A DNA stretch of 62,474 nt from Bacillota bacterium. Lineage in GTDB: Bacteria; Bacillota; UBA4882; UBA10575. The position numbers and the translations under genes were made by a program. Below the pieces are notes generated by a model, which ran no database searches, was not told the origin of the DNA, and worked only from the letters and a program-made list of their open reading frames with translations. How positions within the stretch are numbered: the first letter of the stretch is position 1; each line of letters begins with the position of its first letter. The stretch covers positions 1 to 62,474 of the forward strand of contig DUQR01000047.1 of assembly GCA_012837715.1 (NCBI GenBank), read 5' to 3'. Shown in pieces: positions 36,097-45,238 of the stretch.

Positions 36097-37881
36097 GTGG
36101 AAACCATTTTTACACAGGCGGAGGAATTACTCCAAAGATATTACGGGTACCAATCTTTTCGTCCGGGACAAGCCCGGGTGATTAAAAGTATTCTCCAAGG
36201 TTGTGATACCTTGGCCATCATGCCGACCGGGGCGGGGAAATCCATTTGTTTTCAGATCCCCGCCCTCCTCTTTGACGGGGTTACTTTAGTGGTTTCTCCT
36301 TTGATCGCGTTGATGAAGGATCAGGTTGATACCTTGACCAATCTGGAGATCCCGGCTTCTTTCATCAATAGTTCATTAAGTGCCGGTGAAGTCGAACGCC
36401 GTATTGAAAAGACGGCGGCCGGCGCCTATAAAATTTTGTATGTGGCCCCCGAGCGCCTGGCGGCCCCGACCTTTCTGGAGATGGTGAAGGAGCTGAAGGT
36501 AGCCTTTCTCGCCATCGATGAAGCCCACTGCGTTTCCCAGTGGGGTCATGACTTTCGCCCTAGTTACCGGCGGATTGCCGCCTTCGTGTCCAAATTGGCC
36601 AGGCGGCCAGTGGTCGCCGCCTTTACCGCCACTGCCACCGACCAAGTGCAGACTGATATTTTGCGCCTATTGGCCTTAAACGACCCCAATGTTTATGTGA
36701 CCGGTTTTGACCGAAGTAATCTGTACTTCAGTGTATACCGGCGGGTTAAAAAAGAGGATTTTCTCTTCTCTTATCTTGCGCAAAACGCAAATGAGAGCGG
36801 GATCATTTATGCCGCCACCCGCAAAGAGGTGGATAAGATCTATACCTTCTTGCAAGAAAAAGGATTTGCCGTCGGCCGTTATCATGCCGGTTTACGGGAA
36901 AAGGAGCGGAAGGCGGCGCAGGAGAGATTTTTGAACGATGACTTTCAGATTATGGTGGCGACCAATGCCTTCGGGATGGGGATCGATAAATCGAATATTC
37001 GATATGTAATCCATTACAATCTACCAAAGAATATGGAGGCCTATTACCAAGAAGCCGGGCGCGCCGGCCGGGACGGGGAACCAAGCGCGTGTATTCTTCT
37101 TTTTAGTCCCCAAGATATCATCATTCAAAAATACCTGATTGAACAGACGGTTTACGCACCGGCGCGCAAGAAAAACGAACTGGAGAAACTCCAAACCATG
37201 GTCGATTATGTCCATACCAATCAGTGTCTCCGCCGGTTTATCCTGGCTTATTTCGACGAAGATGATTTACCGGAAAACTGTGGGCACTGCCGGAATTGTG
37301 ATGGACAATGGATTACAGTGGATTTGACGGAAGAAGCGGAAAAGATCTTCTCTTGCATTGTCCGGATGCGGGGGGCTTACGGGATCAATCTTATTGCCCA
37401 AGTTTTAAAGGGTTCGTCCAGTAAAAAGATTAAAGGTTTGGGTTTTGACCATTTATCCACCTACGGGATTATGCAAGAGAAAACCTTGGATGAGATTAAA
37501 GACTTGATCAACCAATTGATCGCCGAAGATTACCTGGAAGTTACCGGCGGTCAGTATCCTGTGGTTAAGCTACGTCCGAAGGCGTTGGCTGTATTGAAGG
37601 GTCCCACTCAGGTTTGGGGCAAACGGGAAAAAATCGAACCGGCCTTAGCCGAAAAGGATCCCTTGTTTGAAGAGTTGCGCCGTTTGCGAAAGACCATCGC
37701 CGAACAAGAAAAGGTGCCACCCTATATTATCTTTAACGATGCTACCCTCCGGGAAATGGCCAGGAAAAAGCCGACCACCAAAGAAGAGCTTCTCACCGTA
37801 AAGGGGGTCGGCGGAAAGAAATTGGAAAAGTATGGCGCTGTTTTTTTAGCCGTGATCCGAGGGGAGGAGCCGGAATCGTGA
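36097..37881 (+). CDS. recQ: ATP-dependent DNA helicase RecQ
   Basis: 3'-5' helicase for recombination and fork repair. The protein has the Q motif (YYGYQSFRPGQ), Walker A MPTGAGKS, DEAHCVSQWGHDFRP, ATNAFGMGIDKSNIRYVIHY, and QEAGRAGRDG. A zinc-binding domain (CLRRFI...CGHCRNC), a winged helix, and a C-terminal HRDC domain (about 510-590) follow. I give the GTG at 36097 as the conventional start, but it abuts GGAG. An ATT at 36106, 6 bases after GGAGGTG, is better placed and matches the family N-terminus. Confidence 0.95.
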   Translation: METIFTQAEELLQRYYGYQSFRPGQARVIKSILQGCDTLAIMPTGAGKSICFQIPALLFDGVTLVVSPLIALMKDQVDTLTNLEIPASFINSSLSAGEVERRIEKTAAGAYKILYVAPERLAAPTFLEMVKELKVAFLAIDEAHCVSQWGHDFRPSYRRIAAFVSKLARRPVVAAFTATATDQVQTDILRLLALNDPNVYVTGFDRSNLYFSVYRRVKKEDFLFSYLAQNANESGIIYAATRKEVDKIYTFLQEKGFAVGRYHAGLREKERKAAQERFLNDDFQIMVATNAFGMGIDKSNIRYVIHYNLPKNMEAYYQEAGRAGRDGEPSACILLFSPQDIIIQKYLIEQTVYAPARKKNELEKLQTMVDYVHTNQCLRRFILAYFDEDDLPENCGHCRNCDGQWITVDLTEEAEKIFSCIVRMRGAYGINLIAQVLKGSSSKKIKGLGFDHLSTYGIMQEKTLDEIKDLINQLIAEDYLEVTGGQYPVVKLRPKALAVLKGPTQVWGKREKIEPALAEKDPLFEELRRLRKTIAEQEKVPPYIIFNDATLREMARKKPTTKEELLTVKGVGGKKLEKYGAVFLAVIRGEEPES

Positions 37882-37918
37882 CGAGCAACGAGAACGATCC
37901 GCAATCACCTGGTAGACC

Positions 37919-39769
37919 TCAGCGCTGAACATAAGGAACCGCTTCGAGGGAAAGAGGCCCGTCCAGAAAAGCGAGGGTTTCAGGATCGAGAAGATAGACC
38001 GGTTCTCCCCGGGAGGAGTAACCAATTCCGCAAAGGCAGCGGTCGGCTTCGGGATTCGCTTCCAGGCAGCTGATTAAAAGTTCCTCTTCACCAAGAAATT
38101 CCATGCTCTTAAGCGGAGGAGGGGTTTTTCCGTCACCGGTCAGGAAGGCCGCATCCATGGTCGCCTCCGTCGCAACAGGTAATCCACACAGCCGGTTCGC
38201 GCTGCGGAAGAGCAGGACGCGGGCGCCCAGGTACCGAAAGGGGATTTTTAAAGTAAAAGTAGTTCCTTGTCCTTCCGTGGTTTCGATTTCAATAGTACCG
38301 TTGAGTTTACTGATATTGTTTTCGACAATACATAGGCCAACACCACGGCCGCAAAGCTGATCAACTTTTGCCGCCGTGGTAAAACCAGGACTAAAGAGGA
38401 CCTTATGTAAAAGACAGTCCTCCTGCGCACCGGTTTTACCTTCCGGACGGTGCCGCTCGGCCGCTAGTGGTGAAGCATGGATGGCTTTCTGGTTCAAACC
38501 CCGGCCATCATCGCTAATACGGACAATGAGGCTTCCTTTAGCCAGCCGGGTCTCCAGGCGAATTGTTCCGGTCTCATTTTTGCCGGCGGCTTTCCGTTCA
38601 GCCGGTGTTTCCAGCCCGTGGGCAACGGCATTTTGGGCCAACTGGGTTAGGGGATCGATCAGTAGTTCGGCCACTTCTTTTTCGATCCGCAGGTCGTTTT
38701 CGTCTAAAACAATCTTTACCACTTTATGGCTTTCCCAGGCCATTTTACGAATGGCATGGGTAAAGCGGGAGAAAAGCTGTTTTACCGAGATCATCTGGAG
38801 ACTGATGATTCCCAACCGCAGTAAGTTTAAATCATCCCCCAGTGCCCGTAGGGCGGTCCCCAGCTTTTGTTTGGTCGTGGCATCGGGGCAGGGGACAGAA
38901 TGGAGCGCGCAGACCCGCCTATAATCCGTCTCCATCGCGGCAACCGTTTGCACCAATTTCTGCAGCGCGTTGCCATCGACCCGGAGGGTCTTGGTAAAAT
39001 GTTGACTTTCTTCTTTCCGGTAAGACCATTCGCGGATGTAAACCCCCTCCACCCCTTCATTCGCCGGGAAAACCGTGATTTTCTCTTTCTCCTCCGGGGA
39101 AAGGGGGATGGGACAAAAGAGGACCGCCTTGAAGATGGCGAAATTTTCTGCTGGTAGCTGGTCAAAGGTGGGGACGGTTGTTAAAATTGCCCCAAATTTC
39201 TGCAGGTAGTTGTAGAAAGCGATCGCGGTGGCGCTCCGGAAAGGTGCTTCCTGACTGAAGAAAAGTTCGATGCCGTATACCATTTTCCCCTCTTCCTGCC
39301 AAGAAGCGACTTTCTCCTTCTCTTCCTGACTGAGGATGAGGGGGAGGTCCAGTTTGGGCGGTGCTTGATTTTCCGTGGTGGTTGAAGGCGAGGTATAGAT
39401 ACGGAAACGGGCGTGCCAGTAATCTCCATCCCAATGGTGGCTTTCTTTCGTGACCATGATCTCTAAAGCGGTGGTCAAATCCGACAGTAAGGGGAATAGC
39501 GAAGGATCATCCTGGGGATTCCATTGGGTGAGGATGTTTTCCACTTCATGTAAGGTCTTGCTTAATGGGATCAAGCCAACGACAGCGGCCGACCCCTTTA
39601 TTTGGTGAATGATGCGGAGAAGAGCTTTCTGCCTTTCGGAAAAGAGGACGAAAGGATGATCTTCTTTCGGTAAGAGGCGGGTTAGCTCGGCTAGATGGCC
39701 GGCGGTTTCTTCAAAAAAGTAAGGAAGGAGCGGGTAGTCGATCTCCGTCTCCAGGCGATGGGTGCCCAT
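37919..39769 (-). CDS. cheA: CheA-like chemotaxis histidine kinase, orphan
   Basis: A 616-residue kinase. The N-terminal Hpt domain has IIHQIKGSAAVVGL with phospho-acceptor His55. A variable linker follows in place of a clear CheY-binding P2. Next comes a dimerisation helix pair (VDGNALQKLVQTVAAM) and an HATPase domain with QNAVAHGLETPAERKAAG, SDDGRGLN and GRGVGLCIVENNISKLNGT. The C-terminus is CheW-like (LLFRSANRLCGLPV). The N-box Asp of classical CheA (NAIDHG) is Ala here. The start follows AAGGAGG by 7 bases. No cheY, cheW or cheB is adjacent, so it may control something other than flagella. Confidence 0.88.
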   Translation of the reverse strand: MGTHRLETEIDYPLLPYFFEETAGHLAELTRLLPKEDHPFVLFSERQKALLRIIHQIKGSAAVVGLIPLSKTLHEVENILTQWNPQDDPSLFPLLSDLTTALEIMVTKESHHWDGDYWHARFRIYTSPSTTTENQAPPKLDLPLILSQEEKEKVASWQEEGKMVYGIELFFSQEAPFRSATAIAFYNYLQKFGAILTTVPTFDQLPAENFAIFKAVLFCPIPLSPEEKEKITVFPANEGVEGVYIREWSYRKEESQHFTKTLRVDGNALQKLVQTVAAMETDYRRVCALHSVPCPDATTKQKLGTALRALGDDLNLLRLGIISLQMISVKQLFSRFTHAIRKMAWESHKVVKIVLDENDLRIEKEVAELLIDPLTQLAQNAVAHGLETPAERKAAGKNETGTIRLETRLAKGSLIVRISDDGRGLNQKAIHASPLAAERHRPEGKTGAQEDCLLHKVLFSPGFTTAAKVDQLCGRGVGLCIVENNISKLNGTIEIETTEGQGTTFTLKIPFRYLGARVLLFRSANRLCGLPVATEATMDAAFLTGDGKTPPPLKSMEFLGEEELLISCLEANPEADRCLCGIGYSSRGEPVYLLDPETLAFLDGPLSLEAVPYVQR

Positions 39770-39917
39770 GTGTTAACCTCCTTGTTCATTCAACGTTGTA
39801 ACCATTATATCGTCCTGATCGGCGTTGGACTTGAGTTCGGGAGGTTTTCGGTAAGGGATGAGTGAGGAAGATAATATTAACAATTCTTGAAAATTCGTTT
39901 GTATTTCCATTAACTTG

Positions 39918-39946
39918 TTGAAGATTATAACGATCTTTTATACAAT
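39918..39946 (+). promoter_or_regulatory. Promoter of the GAPDH gene
   Basis: TTGAAG (39918-39923) and TACAAT (39941-39946) are separated by 17 bp, with AT-rich sequence upstream. Confidence 0.65.
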
Positions 39947-39960
39947 TAAAACTAAAGTAG

Positions 39961-41043
<1,083 letters not shown>

Positions 41044-41072
41044 GGAGCTTCTAGACTTTGAGCTAATACAAA

Positions 41073-41105
41073 GAAGGGTGTCCCAAAACCGGGATACCCT
41101 TTTTC
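41073..41105 (+). terminator. Terminator of gap
   Basis: AGGGTGTCCC (41075-41084) pairs with GGGATACCCT (41091-41100, one mismatch), followed by TTTTTC. Confidence 0.85.
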
Positions 41106-41457
41106 GTTCTGATGAAGAGTTCAATTCCGAGGGAAGTGGCCCGCTTGGAGGTTTCCAAAGCCGTTTTGCCGATTAGCCTTGATCCGATCATTAGTTCCGG
41201 GTTATCTAGGGTAGGCAATTTACTACGGGGATCAAGGAATTTGAAAGGGGAGAGAAGGCTAAAACTGAGGCGGGAGAAAGGAGGTAATAAGTTTCCGTCG
41301 AAGTATTCTTTCATTACCATGATGAAAAAGATCGGGTTTTCTTAGGGCCAGGAAGCCGGTTAAGTAGTCTGACTGCGGCGCATTGAGACACCACGAAACG
41401 TCATCAGGAAAGTGAGTACGATGGGACGAGAACTGTTTTCAGAGGAGGTGATCTAGA
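41106..41457. other. Gene-free stretch, nothing recognised
   Basis: About 350 bp between the gap terminator and the response regulator. Frames on both strands reach 77 and 85 codons but lack ribosome binding sites and resemble no family I know. No match to either repeat family was found by eye. Confidence 0.4.
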
Positions 41458-42081
41458 GTGATTAGTGTCTATATTGTAGATGACCATCCCTTTGTCCGGG
41501 AAGGACTCAAGACCTATTTAAGCACTGATCCGGAGGTCCACATCGTTGGGGAAGCGGGGGACGGCGAGACCGCCTTACCGGCGTTGAAAGCGCTGGAGCC
41601 GGAGGTGGCCATCATTGATCTCCACCTCCCGCGGATGAGTGGCGTGGAGATCATCAAAGCCATCAAAGAAAGTCAGTTACGGACCCAAGTGATTATCCTC
41701 TCCAGTTTTTGTGAAGATGAAGAGATTATCGCTGCCATCGACGGCGGAGCATTAAGCTACTTACTAAAAGACTCGCCTCCCGAAAAATTGTTGGCAGCGG
41801 TCAAAGCCGCACAGCGCGGCGAACCCGTTCTGCATCCTCGGATCGTTAAAAAGTTAATGCAGCGCGTTCGCCAGGACAAACCGGCGATTGAACCTCTGAC
41901 GTCCAAAGAAAAGGAGGTCCTGGAGCAACTAGTAAAAGGCAAGTCCAATAAAGAGATCGGCGCCGAACTGTATATCTCCGAAACTACCGTTAAAACCCAT
42001 GTCAGCAGTATTCTTCAGAAATTGCAAGTCAAAGACCGGACCCAAGCGGTAATCAAAGCCATCAACCTGAAACTGGTTTAA
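41458..42081 (+). CDS. NarL/FixJ-type response regulator
   Basis: A 207-residue two-component regulator. The receiver domain has the acidic pair IVDDHP, phospho-acceptor Asp54 in AIIDLHLPRMSG, and the conserved Lys in YLLKDSPPEKL. The C-terminal LuxR-type helix-turn-helix has LTSKEKEVLEQLVKGKSNKE and ETTVKTHVSSILQKLQVKDRTQAV. The start is GTG after AGAGGAGGTGATC. No sensor kinase lies next to it, so its partner is elsewhere or is the orphan CheA; the latter is speculation. Confidence 0.93.
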   Translation: MISVYIVDDHPFVREGLKTYLSTDPEVHIVGEAGDGETALPALKALEPEVAIIDLHLPRMSGVEIIKAIKESQLRTQVIILSSFCEDEEIIAAIDGGALSYLLKDSPPEKLLAAVKAAQRGEPVLHPRIVKKLMQRVRQDKPAIEPLTSKEKEVLEQLVKGKSNKEIGAELYISETTVKTHVSSILQKLQVKDRTQAVIKAINLKLV

Positions 42082-42337
42082 ATGATTCCATCTCCCCTCC
42101 AATTTCTCCACCTTTACCTTTGCCTACTACAGTCGAATTTTTTACTTTTTTAGGATAAACAGTCCGCTCGTTACCTTTTGCCTCCCGTTGCGGAAAGCTC
42201 CTCCTCTCTAGCCTTGTCCCTCGCGCCGAAAACCCCTCCTTCTTCGAAGAAGATTTTCCCCCGCTTTTATCAAAGCCGACAGCTGTGGAATGGTAGACTC
42301 CTCGAAAAGGAATATTTTAGATAATATTTGTCACCCC

Positions 42338-42366
42338 TTGAAAAAAATTGAAATATGCTGTATTAT
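42338..42366 (+). promoter_or_regulatory. Promoter of the methyl-accepting protein gene
   Basis: TTGAAA (42338-42343) and TATTAT (42361-42366) are spaced by 17 bp in a strongly AT-rich region. The rest of the gap 42082-42461 is pyrimidine-rich and holds a small palindrome TTCTTCGAAGAA near 42240, with nothing else recognised. Confidence 0.6.
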
Positions 42367-42461
42367 TTAACAAAAATATGGTAAAAAATGAAAACAAATT
42401 AAAATTTGGGACTAACAACAATAATAAGCTACTTTTTCCGAGTAAAATGGGGGTGGGTTTA

Positions 42462-44570
42462 ATGAAACTAGGGAGGAAGAGGTTAAAGTTCCGTTTCAAT
42501 TTCCATTTTATCCAAAAATTTAACATCCATTATAAACTAATCCTGTTTTTTCTACTAATCGCCTTAATTCCTCTCTCCTTCAGCGGGGGGGTTACCTATC
42601 TCTTTGCTAAATCTGCCATCATCAATAAAATTAAGGATTACTCCAAGGAAAGTCTGGCCCAAAAGGGCGTTAATATTGAGGTTAAATTAAAGAACTATGA
42701 AGATATTTCCTTTCAACTGATCGCCAATAGTGAAATCAATAATATTGTCGATTCGATGGTAAACAGTCCCCATTTTTTCGAACGGTATAATATGAAAAAC
42801 TTATTCACGCAATATTTGGCCGGTTTTAAATACGGCGATGAATATATTTTTGATATGGTTTTTCTTGATCCTAGTCAAAAAGTGGTTTATAACTTATCGG
42901 ACCGGGTTCCCCAAAGTTTTATTAACACGCATGCTTTTCAGGAATATGCGCAAGAACTTGACCGCCATGAATTTGCGTGGTCCTCTTTATTGCCGGTGCC
43001 CAACATTAACCAGGAAATGGTCAACAACGTAATATTTGGGCGGAAAATTACCAAGAGCGGAACCAACGAAAATTTAGGATCCTTTTTTATCTTTCTGCGA
43101 GAAGAGAGTTTGGATCAACTATTAAATCATGAGTTATATCGGGAGAAAAATAATCAGTTACTAAACAAGAAAAAGAATAAATACTCTATGTTACTTAGCG
43201 AAGAGGGGCAAGTTATTTCGGCGCCTTTTAAAGAGTACGTGGGTGCAGAAATTACTACCTTGATCAATAACGCTCAACCCCTTCCCCTCCAAAAGCAAAA
43301 AGATGAGCTTTATAGTAGTTTGGAAGAGACGAGAGTTTTATTTACTTTTCAACCCCTCGAACATAACTGGTATCTCCTTAATGTTTTTCCCGTTTCGTAT
43401 CTTTTTAAAGAGATTGGTTGGCTACGCTGGATAACCCTTGCGCTCCTTATTCTGGCTGGCCTATTTGCTTTCATTCTTTCTTGGCGGCTATCGAAAATGA
43501 TCTCTATTCCCATAATCCAAGTGGTGGATGCCATGAAACAAACGGAAGAGGGGGATTTAAAACCTAGAACTAATGTGAACTCCGAAGATGAACTAGGTTA
43601 CCTGGGAAAAGCTTTCAATAAAATGATGGATAAATTCAGTGCTTTGATTATCGAAACGAAAAAAGCTGTTGAGCAAGTGGTTCAACTTGGTGAATTAATG
43701 AATCAAAGCGCGGAAGAATTAACCCAAACTTCCGAAGGGGTTGCCACCGCCATGGAGCAGATCACGAGAGGAACGACCGAGCAATCTTCGGAAATTGAGA
43801 AAACTTCCTCGGAAATTTTTCACTTAGCCGAAGGGATCGATCAGATGTTGCAAAGAACAGGAGAGATTGAGGGCATAGCCCTCACAACGAAAAAGCTAAG
43901 TCTTGATTCGCAAGGAGCCATGAATCAACTGCTAAGAAAGGCGAAAGAGACAGGGGAAATAACCGATCTGGTTTATGAAAATATTAGTGAACTGACTAGT
44001 GAAGCCAATGAAATTGGTAAAATCACAGAAACCATTACCAGCTTTGCTGAACAGGCTAATCTCCTGGCGATCAATACGGCCATTGAAGCTGCCCGGGTGG
44101 GCGAAGCCGGCCGTGGTTTTTCTGTTCTTGCTGGTGAAATTGATAATTTAGGAACCCAATCGAAAAAAGCGGCGGCCACGATTAACCGTATTTTATCGAG
44201 GATTCAGGAAAAGACGTTAAATTCTGCCGAATATGTGGGACAAGCCCACCAAATTGTTGATGAACATTTTGCCGCCGTAACTATAGTCAATGATAGCTTT
44301 TCTGAAATTATCAACGCAATGGATAAAACCGTGACTATGATTAATCAGGCTGCTCTTGATTTGACACGGGTAAATCTGTTAAAAGAGTCTTCGGTCAATT
44401 CAATGCTGACGATCAATTCAATTTCTGGAGAAACCGCTTCCGCTGCTGAAGAAGTATCCGGTGCGGCTGAAGAACAGGCTAGTACGGCAACCCACCTTCA
44501 GCAGCTGGCCTTTAACCTGAAGTTGATGGCGGAACGGTTGGAGGCAGCCATTAAAGTATTTAAAGTATAA
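42462..44570 (+). CDS. Methyl-accepting chemotaxis protein
   Basis: A 702-residue transmembrane receptor. The first membrane helix (LILFFLLIALIPLSFSGGV) is at about 25-45. A large extracytoplasmic sensor of Cache type (about 50-320) follows, then a second helix (WITLALLILAGLFAFILSW), a HAMP domain, and a C-terminal signalling coiled coil. The signalling tip contains FAEQANLLAINTAIEAARVG and EAGRGFSVLAGEIDNL. ATG 42462 follows GGGGGTGGG; the frame is open back to 42348. The gene is more AT-rich and Asn/Lys-rich than its neighbours, especially in the sensor part, suggesting different history or relaxed composition. Confidence 0.93.
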   Translation: MKLGRKRLKFRFNFHFIQKFNIHYKLILFFLLIALIPLSFSGGVTYLFAKSAIINKIKDYSKESLAQKGVNIEVKLKNYEDISFQLIANSEINNIVDSMVNSPHFFERYNMKNLFTQYLAGFKYGDEYIFDMVFLDPSQKVVYNLSDRVPQSFINTHAFQEYAQELDRHEFAWSSLLPVPNINQEMVNNVIFGRKITKSGTNENLGSFFIFLREESLDQLLNHELYREKNNQLLNKKKNKYSMLLSEEGQVISAPFKEYVGAEITTLINNAQPLPLQKQKDELYSSLEETRVLFTFQPLEHNWYLLNVFPVSYLFKEIGWLRWITLALLILAGLFAFILSWRLSKMISIPIIQVVDAMKQTEEGDLKPRTNVNSEDELGYLGKAFNKMMDKFSALIIETKKAVEQVVQLGELMNQSAEELTQTSEGVATAMEQITRGTTEQSSEIEKTSSEIFHLAEGIDQMLQRTGEIEGIALTTKKLSLDSQGAMNQLLRKAKETGEITDLVYENISELTSEANEIGKITETITSFAEQANLLAINTAIEAARVGEAGRGFSVLAGEIDNLGTQSKKAAATINRILSRIQEKTLNSAEYVGQAHQIVDEHFAAVTIVNDSFSEIINAMDKTVTMINQAALDLTRVNLLKESSVNSMLTINSISGETASAAEEVSGAAEEQASTATHLQQLAFNLKLMAERLEAAIKVFKV

Positions 44571-44583
44571 AGCCGAAATCAAT

Positions 44584-44952
44584 TTATTGTTCAACCAGCC
44601 AGTCCATAGCCTCTTCCACTGAAGGGAAAACAGGGATGTTCCGTTTCGTAATCCTAATAACGGTATCATAAGCGATTTTTTGGATTCCGGTGATGCCGAC
44701 AATCGACGCCGCCTTGACAAAGGGCTGATTGTGGATGGAAAACTCTTTTATGGTATTGACTAATTCCATCGAAAAACGTAATCCGGTGACATTGGTGAGG
44801 GTGAGGAGCGAATGAGGGGTTTGCTTGGCGATATAAGACTTGGCTTCTTCAATTAAACTCAGGACTTCCTGTCTTTTATCGAGCATGTCACCGTAGGAGA
44901 AGTTTAGGTAAAGGATCTCCTTTCCCTTATGGTTTAAGGTTGTAATTTCCAT
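44584..44952 (-). CDS. STAS/SpoIIAA-like single-domain protein
   Basis: A 122-residue protein with the alternating strand-helix pattern of the STAS/SEC14-like family: strand ILYLNFSYGDML, helix KRQEVLSLIEEAKSYI, strand HSLLTLTNVTG, then ASIVGITGIQKIAYDTVIRIT, and a helix SVEEAMDWLVEQ. Proteins of this type occur next to chemoreceptors and histidine kinases, but no function is established. ATG 44952 with AAGGGGGGA upstream is chosen over a further open frame to 45012. It converges with the receptor gene, 13 bases apart. Confidence 0.7.
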   Translation of the reverse strand: MEITTLNHKGKEILYLNFSYGDMLDKRQEVLSLIEEAKSYIAKQTPHSLLTLTNVTGLRFSMELVNTIKEFSIHNQPFVKAASIVGITGIQKIAYDTVIRITKRNIPVFPSVEEAMDWLVEQ

Positions 44953-45079
44953 CAGTAAGTCCCCCCTTTCAGAATAAGTGTGGAAATATTGTAACACATC
45001 AGTACCGACCAAGTCACCTATAATTTGTCATTTATGAAATAATTTATATTTTATTGGTAAATAAAAAGCCCTTGGCAGG

Positions 45080-45175
45080 GCTTTTTGCGTTGTCCTTCGG
45101 TTTAATCATGCCAAGACAATATACTGAGCGCAATATTGTCTTGGCATCCTTTTTATTGGTTACAACGGAAAAAGC
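45080..45175 (-). repeat. Dispersed hairpin repeat, copy B (best palindrome)
   Basis: 96 bp bounded by GCTTTTTGCGTTGT (45080-45093) and ACAACGGAAAAAGC (45162-45175). The internal ATGCCAAGACAATAT (45108-45122) and ATATTGTCTTGGCAT (45134-45148) are perfect complements, so the whole element can fold into one long hairpin. The right end merges into the terminator at 45170. Confidence 0.85.
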
Positions 45176-45209
45176 TTTGGTCATACCGGAAGGTAAGACC
45201 AAAGCTTTT
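45170..45209. terminator. Bidirectional terminator partly made from repeat copy B
   Basis: AAAAGCTTTGGTC (45170-45182) pairs with GACCAAAGCTTTT (45197-45209), with T-runs on both strands. It ends the minus-strand glutamate-synthase-like gene. Confidence 0.85.
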
Positions 45210-45238
45210 CTTTTCTGTGTCGGCGATATGTTCTTTGC

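Noticed and set aside
41063-41345. Opposed frames of 85 and 77 codons after the gap gene
   Set aside because: They overlap the terminator or each other, have no ribosome binding sites and no recognisable family.
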